64,000 nucleotides of DNA, from positions 29,318,970-29,382,969 of the forward strand of contig AP025048.1 of assembly GCA_036186865.1 (NCBI GenBank). Direction: 5' to 3'. The DNA is from Eustoma russellianum. Its lineage: Eukaryota; Streptophyta; Magnoliopsida; Gentianales; Gentianaceae. This document shows, piece after piece, positions 1-11,184 of the stretch. A program made the position numbers and the translations under genes. Each line of letters opens with the position of its first letter. The stretch's first letter is position 1. Under the pieces are notes generated by a model that saw only the letters and a list, made by a program, of their open reading frames with translations, ran no database searches and was not told where the DNA came from.

Positions 1-54
1 TGATAATAGAAATGAATGTATTATATGCAGAAAAACCACAACATGCCCACGTCA

Positions 55-293
55 CCTTGGTCAGTGAGACCAAGGCAACTGTCCAATATAGCTCGCCAAC
101 CCAAATGGGAGACATCCAAGACATGCACAACCATGTGAGTATAGGATCAAAATAAACAAGCAGGTTAGAGTTTGAAAATAATAGCATATGACAAGTAATG
201 CAAATGTAAGGAAATATATGTGTACCCATGTTGCCCGTAGTCAAATAGGCTACGGGCAACTGAAACTTTTAAAGGCCAACCCATATGGGAGAC
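55..293 (-). repeat. LINE A 3' box-plus-hairpin modules (two copies)
   Basis: Two stem-loops. The first has arms 55-62 and 68-75 (CCTTGGTC / GACCAAGG). The second has arms 230-240 and 250-260 (GTTGCCCGTAG / CTACGGGCAAC). On the RNA strand each is preceded by a conserved box, GTCTCCCATATGGGTTGG at 276-293 and a close variant at 96-113. The arm sequences differ completely between the two modules while the box and the pairing are kept. The same module type recurs in LINEs B, C and E, and more weakly in D. Confidence 0.8.
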
Positions 294-388
294 AATAAAT
301 GGCAACAATCACGGTGGTCGTGGTCCATGAGGTATAACTGGATCATGTTGTCGGAATGTTTGGGAGCGTAATATCCGCACGAATGACA

Positions 389-3300
389 CTAAAAATTTGT
401 GTCGGCAATGAAGACATCGAGTCGTAGGTCGTGAAGCGCTGCGAGCGCTAGCTGAGCCAAGAGATGAGCAGGCATGTTTGTTTCTCTCGGTGTATGAACA
501 ATACTGAGGGAAAGTGAAAGTAGCGAAGCACGTAATCATGCTAAATCCGGAGCCAATGAATGATTCAATTGTGCGGTTAATTAGAGTAACTCAGCATAGT
601 CAACCTCCACTATGAAATCACCGTAGCAGGGAAGATAATGTAAAATCGCAAGGAGAGCAGCTTGAGCTTCAACCTGCAGGGGCATATCCAATCACAACAA
701 ATAGGATATCCCATGTATGAAAGCTCCCGTAGAATCCCAAAGTAGAGCACCACCACTGGCATGTGTCGTACCAACTGCTGCATCCGTATTCAGTTTCAAT
801 CGCCCAGTTGGTGGAGCTAACCAACGAAGGAGACATGGTCGAAAAAGACGTAATAGAGGTGAGAGTCCGGCAATGACCAACAGTGGTACTGTGGAGGCAA
901 TACATGTTCCAGACATACTAGATGCCCAAGTGTATAAATCTTGTCGAATGAGACAAATGAGCAAACGTGGAGACCAATCTTGATCATCAAAATATTAGAA
1001 GCATACTGCTTCCAAATATTCCAAAGTATCACCCTAGGCTATATGATCTGCATGGCACCCAAAAATGTTGATGATGCCGAGCACCATATGGAAAGGAGGT
1101 AAGAACGCCAGGAACCTGGAGCGAAGGAATGGATATCCAATAGAGAACAGAAATAGGCCCATATAATCCGAACCTCAGGGCAAGTAAAAAAATAAATGTA
1201 AGGTAGTTGCTGGAGCAGCACGGCAAAACGAACAAATAGAAGGCATAATGGTCGTAAACCTCATTAGATTATCAGGCAGAGGGAGGGCTCTGTTATAATA
1301 CCTCCATAAGAATAACTGAACAGCAAGACATTGTGTCCGATGCCAGATGTAATCACAAGAAAGAAGCGTCGAACTTGACGGTCACAACAAATCATAAACC
1401 GCCCGTAGTGTAATTACCCCGGATGGTATAGGCCACATTGGTATAGAAGCAGCAATGGTAAGATCTGACCATAAAGAATGTATAGCACATATACGCTTCC
1501 ATCCTGGAGAATCATGCAATCTTGGCCTGAAATTATCCCAGTGACTATAACGAGCGCGCATATACTGACCCCATAACTAGTCACTGCTATGATATAGATG
1601 CTAGATCTTACAAGAATAAGTAGTCTAAATAGAAGATAAATCCCGAATGCCTAGACCCCCTTCTTGTGTAGGTAAACAAACTTTTCCAAGATATCCAATG
1701 ATGTTTGTTGGGGCCCCAAAACAATCTTCAAAATCGAGCCTCAAGAGCACAAATAACACCCTTCAGAAGTCGTGTGCCAGCCATAAGATGCAGTGGTAAG
1801 GAAGATAACACATATTTAATCAAAACCACTCTGCCTGCAGCACTCAAAAGTCGATGTTGCCAACTCTGTAATCTCTTGTCAACATAAGAGAGTAAATCAA
1901 CATGTGTGAATTGCACGTAATGCCTTTATGCAAAGAAGAGCCTAAGTACTTAATTGGCAAAGAAGACTGGCGCATACCTAAGATCTCAAGAAGGACATTG
2001 CGCCGATGTGGAGAAATAGAGGAAGAAAAAACCACAGTGCTCTTATGAAAATTAATACGTTTTCCTGATGTTTGTTCATACTGAGTTAAGAAATGTTTAA
2101 TTTAATTACTGTGCAAATTGCACTGATGACTGCCACAAAAGTAATAGATCATCAGCATACGACAAGTGGGAAATGGTGAGGTGGAGGCGGCCTAGAGGGA
2201 ATGGCCAAATATGATTGCGCAATACCAAAGAGTGCAGGACGCGCATAGAAACTTCAGCTACAGTAATAAAAAGTAATGGAGATAAAGATCACCTTGCTTC
2301 ACCGCCTTTGCCGGCTGAAAAAAACCACTGGAGACTCTATTTATAAGGATAGAGAAAAATGTACTACTAAGATGCTTATGTACCAACTTAATGAAGAGAT
2401 CCGAGAAACCAAAGCGAGTCCAAACATTATGTAAGAAACTCAGTTGACCGATCAAAAGCTTTCGACAGGTCAAGCTTAATCAAACAATTGGAAGAGCGTT
2501 GGGTATGGTCGAGCCAGTGAAGCATTTCATTGGCAAGAAGGACATGTTCGGCAACGCCCTTCCCTTTTTGGAAACCTGTTTGCTCAGGTGAGATAATAAC
2601 AAGAAGCAACGCGCTCAAGCGGGAGGCTAGAATGCGGGTTTGAATTTTGCTTAAAAAAGTACATAAGGCAATCGGACGATAATCAGCAAAGGTTGTTGTG
2701 TTGTACCCTTTGGAAGAGAACAATCATAGTATGAGCTGCCGCTTTTGGAAGTGGAAATCCCAGAAAAAATTCATGTATTGCCTTGTATACATCTGTATGA
2801 ATAATATCCCAGCATGTACGATAAAAGCATCCATTATACCCATCAGGGCCTGCAGCACTTTGTGGATCAAGAGCCCAAACAACCTGTTTTACCTCTTCCT
2901 CATTGGGGATAGCCGTGAGAGAGGCGTTATGTGCATCAGATAGTATATGAGGAATGTCATCCAACAGTGAAGAATGTGATTGTGTAGGTTGCGCCGTAAA
3001 CATGTCCGAATAAAACTCCACCGCAGCCTGCTGAATAGATTGTGGAGTGTCACAAAGTGTACCATCTGGTCGGTGTACTTGATGTATATATTGATGGCGG
3101 TGTCTGTTCTGAACTATTGCCTGATAATATGCTGTATTTGTATCGCCCTCCTTCAACCAGTTTACTCGAGCTTTTTGCTACCAAAAAGCGGATTCCTATG
3201 AACAAGCGAGCCTAAAGTCCGCTTGTGCCTCATGATATGCTTGGCAGGTTGTCTCAGTAGGAGAATGATCATACTCCATCTCAGCCCGTTGTACTACTGT

Positions 3301-4195
3301 CTATGCATAAGCCACTTTTTGAATTATATTACCAAAAACATCTTTATTCCATATGGACATATCTCTCTTGAGTAAGCGTAGATTATGACAAAAGCCGCCC
3401 ATAATGCTAGTGGTAGGGTAGGAGGCCCATTTCTGGCGAATAAAGGTAAGAAATCGAGGGTGCAAAGTCCAAACCGAGAGAAAATGAAACTGACGTGGAG
3501 AGGCAGAGATATCAGAATGACAAGATAATAATAGAGGGCAGTGATCCGAGGTAACCCTGCTCAAGTGGCTGAGCTTTACCTGAGAAAATATATCAAAAAG
3601 AAAGCATTACAGAAAACCCAATCTAGACGACGTCGGACCTGTCCCAGCCCATGACCTCCCAACCATGTAAACCGGGTGCCTAAATGAGGAATAAGATGCC
3701 AAGACAAGGAATCAACAGTGGCGATAAAGTCATCCAACGATGATAGTGATGGTCTGCCATGGACCTTATGATCATCCAGAGATAAGAACTTATTAAAGTC
3801 TCCTGAAATTAACCATGGCTGTCGCATATCTGTTCCAAATGAAAGTAGCTCAGCCCATAAAGTGCGGCCGATCAGCTATTGTGTGACGACCATAGGCACA
3901 AGAATGCGAGAGTTGAACATTGGTCAGGACATCACGGAAATTGAAATGGGAAACTTGTTCCGTTAAACAAACATCCTGAAGAGACAACACATTGTTACGC
4001 CGAAACACCAAACACGATCATCATATACTGAGAGGGATGAAGTAAACCCAAGATGTATTTGCGCATGATGTAACCGAGATGGAGGCTGTTGAGGCTCAAT
4101 AACAACAAGAAAAGCTACCTAATACTGCTGCAATAATAATGTAAACGTGAGAGAGAGGTATGTAAACCTCGAATGTTCCAAGTGAGAAAATGCAT
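389..4195 (-). pseudogene. LINE A ORF2 (endonuclease, reverse transcriptase, RNase H), broken
   Basis: Starts at the ATG at 4193-4195, where the sequence reads TTCTTAATGC just before the conserved endonuclease start (a W-N-I-R-G motif). Endonuclease pieces lie at about 3300-3830, with the GDFN motif, an RRRLD motif and an SDH motif near 3550. Reverse transcriptase pieces lie at about 2130-3160, with a YADD-type catalytic motif at about 2140-2165. A zf-RVT-like segment is near 1030-1235. RNase H runs from about 960 to 390 and ends in a PAHLLAQ-type motif and a TAG at 389-391. There are many stops and frameshifts, so it cannot encode an active protein. Confidence 0.88.
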
Positions 4196-4359
4196 TAAGA
4201 ACCGGATGCATTGGAGCTTGAAGCCCGCACACAACTGCGGGTTACGACTTGGCGTGGAGGACGGATAACTTATGCAGCTGTCTGGCGATGCTGCCACTTA
4301 ATATGCATTACAAAGCCATGATCATCGGAAAGTGCAGGAGGCTGTAGCAATTGCTGAAA

Positions 4360-5400
4360 TTATTTTGTATTTGACACAGGTGGGCCTAGATAAGCCACAC
4401 GGCGTGCCATAGCGTCAGATGCTGTTTGAGAAGAAGATCGCAAATCTGCAATATTGAAGGAGGCAGAAGGCGGGTTGTTTGGCAGGCTAACCTCCATATC
4501 CGAATGTCCATGAACAAGATCCTCTGTGCCTGAGGAGGATTGTTGCAGATCCTCCTTAGAACGACCAAATATGCGTATATCCTGGGAATAAGTTAGAGGG
4601 GGTATTCCTGCCGATGTTGAAGCATGTTGTTGGGCCAAAGAGTCAGTAGGCACTTTTGTTGGGGGCACGAAAGGCTGCACATGGATAGTATCGATAGGCA
4701 GAATCGTCGATGGAGGAACAGCAGGAGTGATCTTCTCCTTCCAAATCTTGGCGGCGGGCTGAGGCATCAGAACTGCCTCTTTGGGACAATTGCCGGTTTT
4801 GTGGCCTAAAATACAACATGTAAAACAAAACAAGGGGACATCTTCATATATCACCTGCTGGAATAACTCATGTGTCCGACTCTGAATGTGCAATTTTGTA
4901 GGCAGTTCTTTAAAGACATCTAAATTAAGGCATACACAGGCAACTGAAGGGCGTAGCATTTTTTGTGTTGCAGTGTCTAATCGTATGGGTGTGCAAATCA
5001 TAGATGCAATTGCAAACAAAGATGCTTGATGATGCAAACAAACAGGAAGAGCAGGCAAAGAAATTCAGACAGGAACAATGGGAGCATCATACCGTGGATC
5101 AAAATCATACGTGTGTTTCGTAACACGAATCGGATATCCTAGAATAGTCCATGTTTGGCGGCAAAAGCAGCGGCTGTAGTCCAATTCTTGATCAAATCGT
5201 ATGAGGATGTGCGTCCTATCCAGTAGGCCGAGAGCGAATGATCCAGAAAATCCAATTCTGTCAAAAGCCTTCTTCAACGCAACCATTGATGGCTGGCCAT
5301 GCCAAAACGATCCGACGAGAGTGTGTTGCAAATGGGCGATTAAAGAATCCACCTCTTCATCACAAAATTGGATTGAAAGATAGCCCTTATATCGAGAATG
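4360..5400 (-). pseudogene. LINE A ORF1 (DUF4283 / CCHC RNA-binding protein), partial
   Basis: Two frames, 5065-5352 and 4360-5058, together give a plant LINE ORF1. The N-terminal part carries the LVGSFWHGQPS-type segment found in plant DUF4283 proteins, and a basic region with the DFDPRYDAPIVP motif follows. A CX2CX4HX4C knuckle lies near 4790-4835. The serine/proline-rich tail is low complexity. The two parts are separated by a frame change at about 5060, and the extreme N-terminus is missing. By analogy with other LINEs it would coat element RNA; no activity is expected here. Confidence 0.82.
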
Positions 5401-6025
5401 TTGTTTCGGCTGAATAGTCAGAGGAGAATGTGGTTTTAGCCTTGCATACTATAGCGACCCATCCCGAGCAGTAGTACTCGAAACGACTCACCGTTGTATT
5501 TCGCCAAAGAAAATACAAGGCGTCGATACATTCAATTCCACATCAGCATAATAATATAAAAGATGCCAGCGAAAGTCACAGATTTCAAACCTCAAAATAA
5601 ATATCATTAATGAAAATCAGTGTTTCGAAAATCTAGGTATTACAATATCGAAATAAGAAGTGAAATATTAAGTCTGAATAAAATCCACTAAAATCGTCGA
5701 ACAAATCCTCAAGCCCAAACGTATCAATATCCCCACTCCTGGTCGTCCTTAACGTACTGTAACTCTTAATGCTGAGGATCTGCAAAAATATTAAATAGCG
5801 TAGTATGAGGGACACGTCGCCCAGCAAGTAACATGACTATATTCACCATGGGATCATACACGGAGAAACAAGTGTAAATAAAATAAATAAATGACGGAAT
5901 ATAAAATAGCATACTTCTCTTTGCAAATAAAATTTGCCTATTTGCCTTTCTGACCAATCAAGCAACTAAAGCAATGCAACTTAGTCATCGTACGCAAGTG
6001 TTAGCATATAGATATTGGAAATGTT

Positions 6026-6165
6026 CCTGGACGGCCTATCTCCTCATAGTCGTATGTGTCCAGGCGGCATATCTCATCATAGTCATATGTGCCTGGACGG
6101 CCTAATTAGCGGTCGTATTTGTCTGAGCAGTCTATCTCTCTCATGGTCATATGTGTTCGGACGGC
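6026..6165. repeat. About 33-bp tandem repeat with alternating complementary arms
   Basis: About four copies of a unit containing CTATCTCNTCATAGTCNTATGTG. The short blocks between units alternate CCTGG (6026-6030), CCAGG (6060-6064) and CCTGG (6092-6096), so neighbouring blocks can pair across each unit. The later units are more diverged. It lies inside the solo gypsy-type LTR. Confidence 0.7.
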
Positions 6166-7450
6166 CCGTTTGTTTGGAAAACATGCAATTTCAAAATAAT
6201 TTTCGATTATCGATAACAATTCATGATCATCAAATCCGATCATCAAATCAATTTCCATTTCCGTTACACTTTTTCTTTTCGAAACTTTATCCAATTATCT
6301 CCCACGTATACGTATACCCACGTATATGTGCGCGCCGTGCTTATTCGCGCATGTACTTATGCTTATCAACATTGACCCACTTTCCCCCTACCTCCTACCC
6401 AACTCACCTCACGCCCAACCCTCTAACCTCACGCCCCCTACTATCCCTCAGCCCAGTACCCCACCCCCTCAGCTCCCTCGGCTCAGCCCCCCTTTCCCTC
6501 ACCAAAACCCTAATTTATCTCCCCTGCACACTAATATCTCGGCCTAAACACTAAATTTTGCACCACTCACTTTTTCTCACATTTAACCCTATAGACACCT
6601 AGTATTGTTCACTCTTAACACACTGCCACAAAATCATGGCGAAACTCCCCCATACGTACCCTCACGCAATGCCAGAAGGCTGGCCACGCGTCTTCTTTGG
6701 TCAGCGCATGAGCCCCACACGCCTCCGCCACTCCGGACTTCCAATTACCAGAATTTTCCCCTCCTCATTTCCTACCATATTTTGCCCTCAAATCACGAAA
6801 AATCCTGTTTTTCAAAATTGATTTTCTCCACTTCCGACGACAAAAACTCTAATTTGATAAATCCAAAATTCTTATGATTCAACTCATGATTTTCCATCAT
6901 TACTCAACTCATATACATCATCTCTGTCCAGCCCATATATTTGGCCAATAAACGCATAAATTTCATCAAAACAGATTCCAAATGAAACGTATTTCGTCAT
7001 ATAATTAACATGCATCATCAACTCCGGATTACACCATAGACAGCAGCACACACACATATCCGACGGCCCATATATCAAGAAACAACAAGATTATGCCACT
7101 TTATACGTATACACATATACCCGATATATAATTACAGCGAATACTTACATAATCAACAAACTATGCAATCATAATTACGTCATATGTGATCCGGTTTTCA
7201 TACGAAAATAACACCATACGATTGCAAAAACATAGCACATATAGCAAGGGTACTTGCCTCGATCTTGATTATACGATACCGTAAAAAATCACATTGAAAC
7301 GATGGAGTTTGGCCTCTATTCTCTCCTCCTAGATGGCGGCCGACTTGGGTGTTTGCGGAGGAATGGCTGTCGATTTCTAAAGAGTAGAGTCTAGGGTGTA
7401 ATTTGTGTGTTTTTTTCCTACTTTCTCCAGTGCCAATATTCAGCTGTAAT

Positions 7451-8263
7451 TGTTGGAATCCCTCCTAGTTGGAGTCCCCAATGTTTGAAGTCAAAATACA
7501 ATTACAACAATGAAGATTTCCAATGTCTCAAGTCAAACACAATTATGATATTGGAAGAATTCCAACACAAGGAAGTTGGAATGAAGCTTGGTTCTCCAAG
7601 AATGCTTAATGCTTGGAAGACTTTGAAGGCCTTGTGCATTGAAAATGCACAAGATTGCGCACTATAAATAGAGGTGCTAAATGGAACAATTGCAAGAGAG
7701 AACAGAGAAAACAAGAAGAAAATAAGAGAGGCAAATACAAGTGGGGAAGAGTGAAAATTCGTAGGTGCTAGGCAGTCTGCTAGCCTCCGGAAAAATTGCA
7801 TCTGCCGAGTATTGCACCGTTGGATCGTTACCAATTTGACAGATTGTTTCCAAGACACATTAGTACATTCTGAACGGGTGGAGATGTGTTTTGGAGGTTG
7901 TCTAAGTGTGACCGATTCCTGCATTTCCGAGACTGAAATTTCTGTCCGAAAATTTCAGCTTTGTATTTTTGGTTCCTCTCTTGTATCTTGTTGTGTTCCA
8001 AGATTGTTTTGGTTGATCTTGATGATGTTGTATTCCTCTAGCTGAGTCTAGAGAGACTTGGTTGTACCCATTATTGATTATAGTGGAGATCGTTTAAGTG
8101 GCCTACGGGGTCCCGTGGTTTTTTACTCCTAACTTGGGAGGTTTTTCCACGCTAAATTGTTGGTGTTCTTGTTCGTGTTTCATTCGATTATTTCTCTATA
8201 GTTGCTTGCATTTGGGAGAGATTATTTCCTATTCGCTGTGCTATCTGCGGTTTCCTTCCAACA
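7451..8263 (+). mobile_element. Solo LTR of a Ty1-copia-type element
   Basis: An 813-bp LTR starting TGTTGGAATC and ending CCTTCCAACA, so the ends form a short inverted repeat TGTTGGAA/TTCCAACA. It is flanked by a perfect 5-bp target duplication GTAAT at 7446-7450 and 8264-8268. A TATAAATA box near the middle sets the orientation as plus. It carries no internal sequence, so it arose by LTR-LTR recombination. It sits inside the gypsy-type solo LTR and is therefore younger. Confidence 0.93.
7663..7670 (+). promoter_or_regulatory. TATA box of the solo copia LTR
   Basis: TATAAATA about 210 bp into the LTR, in the place expected for the U3/R promoter of a copia LTR. It could start transcription towards position 8263 and beyond. 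No downstream gene on the plus strand is seen. Confidence 0.6.
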
Positions 8264-8616
8264 GTAATTTTGTGTGTTAGTGTGTATATATAATTATAGG
8301 AAGATGAGTTTTAAGAGGTATATTCCTAGTCATGTTAGGATACTTCCTTTTATTATAATTCTATCCCTTTCTATTCTTTTCCTGTTCCAACTGGGATAGT
8401 TATTTAGGCTTTATTTTTATTATTATTTTTTCTTTCTAGCAATACATACATACATATTTTATATACTTATATTAAATAAAAGAGAGGGTCATAACACACA
8501 TCCTCTTTCTTCGTTCAATTTTTGACCCCATATCTCTTCAAACCAAAATGAAAATCAGAGTTTTTATTTAAGTTAGCAGCAAATATAATTTTATTCAGAA
8601 ACCACAGTGTAAATGC

Positions 8617-8928
8617 AAAAAATATTAAACTTGTCCCCAAGACATAGCCCAACTGGTTCTGGGCAAGAGTTCTCGAAAGGAAGGTCAGTGGTTCAATTCT
8701 TGTCAAAGGCAAGAAAGTCTCTTCCCAGCAGGTGCATAGTGTGGGAGCTTCTTGGCCAGTAGGGTTGCCTGCAGTGCTGGGGACTCCTTATGCAGACTAC
8801 TGTGTAAAATGACCAAGCTTCTACTAGCGGGCCATTGGGTACTTGATTTACCTCCCTACACTACATTTGCGACTGGGGTGGCAGAGATCCTTACTGGTTC
8901 GGGTTCACCTTTTAAAAAATATTAAACT
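8617..8928 (+). mobile_element. tRNA-derived SINE with 15-bp target duplication
   Basis: Body 8632-8913, 282 bp, flanked by the exact direct repeat AAAAAATATTAAACT at 8617-8631 and 8914-8928. Near the left end there is a polymerase III A-box-like TAGCCCAACTGG and, about 40 bp on, a B-box-like GGTTCAATTC, the promoter layout of tRNA-derived SINEs. The body ends in a short T run (CCTTTT) rather than poly(A), as in some plant SINE families. It has no coding capacity and would be mobilised by a LINE enzyme. I cannot name the family. Confidence 0.88.
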
Positions 8929-9550
8929 AGATAGAGTCTAAAAGGTGATTGGTCAAAATACAAGGGGCGAAAAGATGAAAAAAAAAATGAGGCATTATTC
9001 AGTCGCTTGATAGAAATCACGGTTTCTATTTTAATCCAAAAATAGGGCGGGTTTGTAAGGGTGGAGGAAAAAGAAAATAAACGGTTTGACTCATTAAAAT
9101 ATACGGGTTATGTTTTAATGATAAAAGAAAATTTTTTTGGCATTCTATGTTTACGTAAAAGGATAGTAAATAGTTGTCAAACAAACACTTTTTACTGATT
9201 TCTCTAAAATGTTTCACCTCATTTAATTATATACCCTCAAACTAAACAACTCTATATTTGATGTCGTTGGTCGAAATTTTTATTTAATAATCATAGGAAC
9301 AAAAATAAGAAATGAGGATAGTCGTAGTCGCCGCTTGTGTGTACTAATATAGAAGCGTCCTTTAGGTAATAAGGGAAGGGAAGGAAACATCAGATAAAAA
9401 AGGCAACAAAGATGTATTAAGTTCAAGTAACGAGTACTCGATTTCCAAGGTTAAAAGTACTCAATTACAATAAAAGCATGATAAGATAAGTCGTTACATG
9501 ACATTCCTTTAAACCAAAAAAAAAAAGTGCTAGGAAACGTGTAACTCGAT
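8929..9550. other. AT-rich stretch without recognisable features
   Basis: No gene, repeat boundary or domain is recognised. The sequence holds A runs near 8980 and 9520 and only short chance reading frames. It may contain the downstream flank of the peptide gene that follows. Confidence 0.5.
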
Positions 9551-9561
9551 CTTCCTAGACT

Positions 9562-9567
9562 TTTATT
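9562..9567 (-). terminator. AATAAA polyadenylation signal of the candidate peptide gene
   Basis: The minus strand reads AATAAA 133 nt downstream of the candidate stop codon at 9700-9702, a normal plant 3' UTR length. The signal is common by chance in AT-rich DNA; its position relative to the gene is the support. Confidence 0.4.
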
Positions 9568-9699
9568 CATTTAAAAAAACGAAACAAAAGAGACGGTGAG
9601 TTTTTCCAAAACCAGCCACAACATGTTTCATACGAGTAGCTCCATTCCCAAAGATTTCGATAGAATTTTCCCTTCCTAGACCAATAAGAGGAAGTATGA

Positions 9700-10382
9700 T
9701 CACTGAAGATCTGCATCTTCAATACAGGCACCAGCATTGTTAAAATCGCACATACAAGGACCTTCGCAATATTCATAACCTTCTCCAGAATCCTTGCACT
9801 CGTACATCGCGCAAGTATTCATAACTTGCTCCAGCTTCCTTGTCATTGTGGAAGGTTGATACTTTCCACCAACGCCTGCGGTTCAACTTTTCTCTATGTA
9901 AACCATCGTTGCCATCCGCATCAACTGCAAAGATATAGGGTGTTAATTGCTTATGTTACACACGTAAATGGCTAAAAGAACGCGAAAACCTGGCAAGTTT
10001 GTTTATCTGAAGAATAAGGTCAGTGAAAATGGTTTCGAAGAAAAAAAGGTTTATGAAAATTAATTGAAACAAGTACAAGCAGTACGCGAATTCCTCTATA
10101 TGTCGACGTAGAATTAGTGCGTTTCCTACAAGATTACCACGGTAGTGTTAGCAATTAATAATGCTAACAACCATAACAATAATAGTAACAAAGAACAAAA
10201 ATAAGACTAACATCAGGGTGTAACCATTACACATATGGTGGTCTATCATACGATGGTTTTTCATGGTAATTTAGAAAACAGACGTCATTTAGACAGACAT
10301 GTTTATCATTGGTGGAGAAAGGAGAATGAGACATACATGATGCAATGAGAACAAGTATTATGAAGAAGGAAAACTTAGCCAT
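9700..10382 (-). CDS. Candidate secreted cysteine-rich peptide, two exons, possibly frameshifted
   Basis: Exon 1 starts at the ATG at 10382 and encodes MAKFSFFIILVLIAS, a good signal peptide core. A strong donor, AT|GTATGT, follows at 10336, giving a 46-nt exon. Downstream, an acceptor with a pyrimidine tract ends at 9925 and a weaker one at 9876. The frame ending at TGA 9700-9702 has six cysteines spaced C-x4-C-x9-C-x3-C-x-C-x7-C and an acidic tail. The weaker acceptor joins exon 1 to that frame directly. The stronger acceptor needs one extra frame shift, near the duplicated GTTATGAATA motif, to reach it. Unspliced, exon 1 reads through to 51 residues and stops at 10227. A TATA box and AATAAA fit this strand. 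Small secreted plant peptides often have this layout; the family is not recognised. Confidence 0.42.
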
Positions 10383-10490
10383 ATCCTGCTTTCTTTCAAT
10401 AGGAAAATAAAAAGTAGTCTGAATGTAACGAAAGAAAATGAAAGACGAGAGAGTTGTTTTTGGATGGCTGTGTGTTCACATATTGGCGCA

Positions 10491-10500
10491 TAATTTATAG
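10491..10500 (-). promoter_or_regulatory. TATA box upstream of the candidate peptide gene
   Basis: The minus strand reads CTATAAATTA about 110 nt upstream of the candidate ATG, leaving room for a transcription start near 10460 and a 5' UTR of about 80 nt. Confidence 0.45.
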
Positions 10501-10502
10501 AA

Positions 10503-11184
10503 TGATATTCACTTGTTGACGCGTGATGCTTTGATTCTTGAAGGCAAATGCGCCAAAATTTCCATTGCTTCTAACTTGAAATTATTTAGATACCATTCCC
10601 ACCCATGACCAATGGGCTGGAAAAGAAAACAAAACTGCTCTTGGTAAAGTAACCATTTGTCTATTATCTATCCTGGTTGACTTATAGATCAAACAAATAC
10701 GTGAAGAATTCTAGATGCCCTATCTTGACATAAGTATTTAAAGTTACTCTATCTTTCCGAATTTCACGGTCTAGTATTCATTTTTGTATGTATTTATTAT
10801 TATCTGGTAAATTATAATAAAAAGAACATAAAACATTGAGATTCTCGTCATAACTGAATAATAACTCCAGTCGGGGGTCTTTGGAATCTCCGCTGTCTTC
10901 CAGCGGATTACCATACCAAAGCAAGTTACTATTAAGTAAGCCAAATCAATTCAAATACACCAAATCAAATCAAAGGAAACACAAAGTTTATACTAAGTCC
11001 TCCCTCAAACCAAAGCAAAGGACAAAGTTAATACTAAGTCGTAATGCTACCGAGTAATCAGCATTGATTGTTTTCCCAAAATGCCCACTCCATAATTTTA
11101 AACGATAATACTCACCATTTTAAACAAATCAAAATGCCTCGGTGATTACACGATGAGATAGATACAGGTTCCAAGTATGAAAGT
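10503..11184. other. Non-coding spacer with a short direct repeat
   Basis: No gene is seen. A 19-bp block with one mismatch is repeated at 10981-10999 and 11022-11040 (ACAAAGTT-ATACTAAGTC). A small inverted repeat CCGCTG/CAGCGG lies at 10890-10906. The last five bases before the chromovirus LTR are AAAGT, a possible half of its target duplication; no matching half is found at the far side because that end is truncated. Confidence 0.5.

Larger units (their letters stand above)
1..5445 (-). mobile_element. LINE A, degenerate L1-type non-LTR retrotransposon
   Basis: Minus-strand LINE whose ORF1 and ORF2 are both recognisable but broken into many frames. In RNA order it holds an ORF1 with a DUF4283-like region and a CCHC knuckle, then an ORF2 with endonuclease, reverse transcriptase, zf-RVT region and RNase H, then a 3' region with two hairpin modules. 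The 3' terminus lies outside the window (position 1 is still inside the 3' region). The 5' side stops abruptly at about 5445 inside the ORF1 N-terminus, against a gypsy-type LTR, so it is 5' truncated. It is the most decayed of the LINE copies. The family is clear; the exact right border is not. Confidence 0.9.
5450..8496 (-). mobile_element. Solo LTR of a Ty3-gypsy-type element (interrupted)
   Basis: Read on the minus strand it starts TGTTATGACCC at 8496 and ends at 5450 with GGGTCGCTATA. These ends match in form the complete chromovirus LTR at 11185-13671 (TGTTATGCCCC start, GGGGCGCTACA end). Without the copia LTR inserted at 7451-8263 and its target duplication the length is about 2.2 kb, close to the 2.5 kb of the other LTR. 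No primer site, polypurine tract or pol sequence adjoins either end, so it looks solo. A clean target duplication is not visible (CATAC on the left, CACAT on the right). It holds no genes; the apparent reading frames are chance. Confidence 0.65.

Noticed and set aside
7407..8045. Frames of 77-140 codons around 7400-8045
   Set aside because: They lie within the solo copia LTR with its own TATA box; no domain is recognisable.
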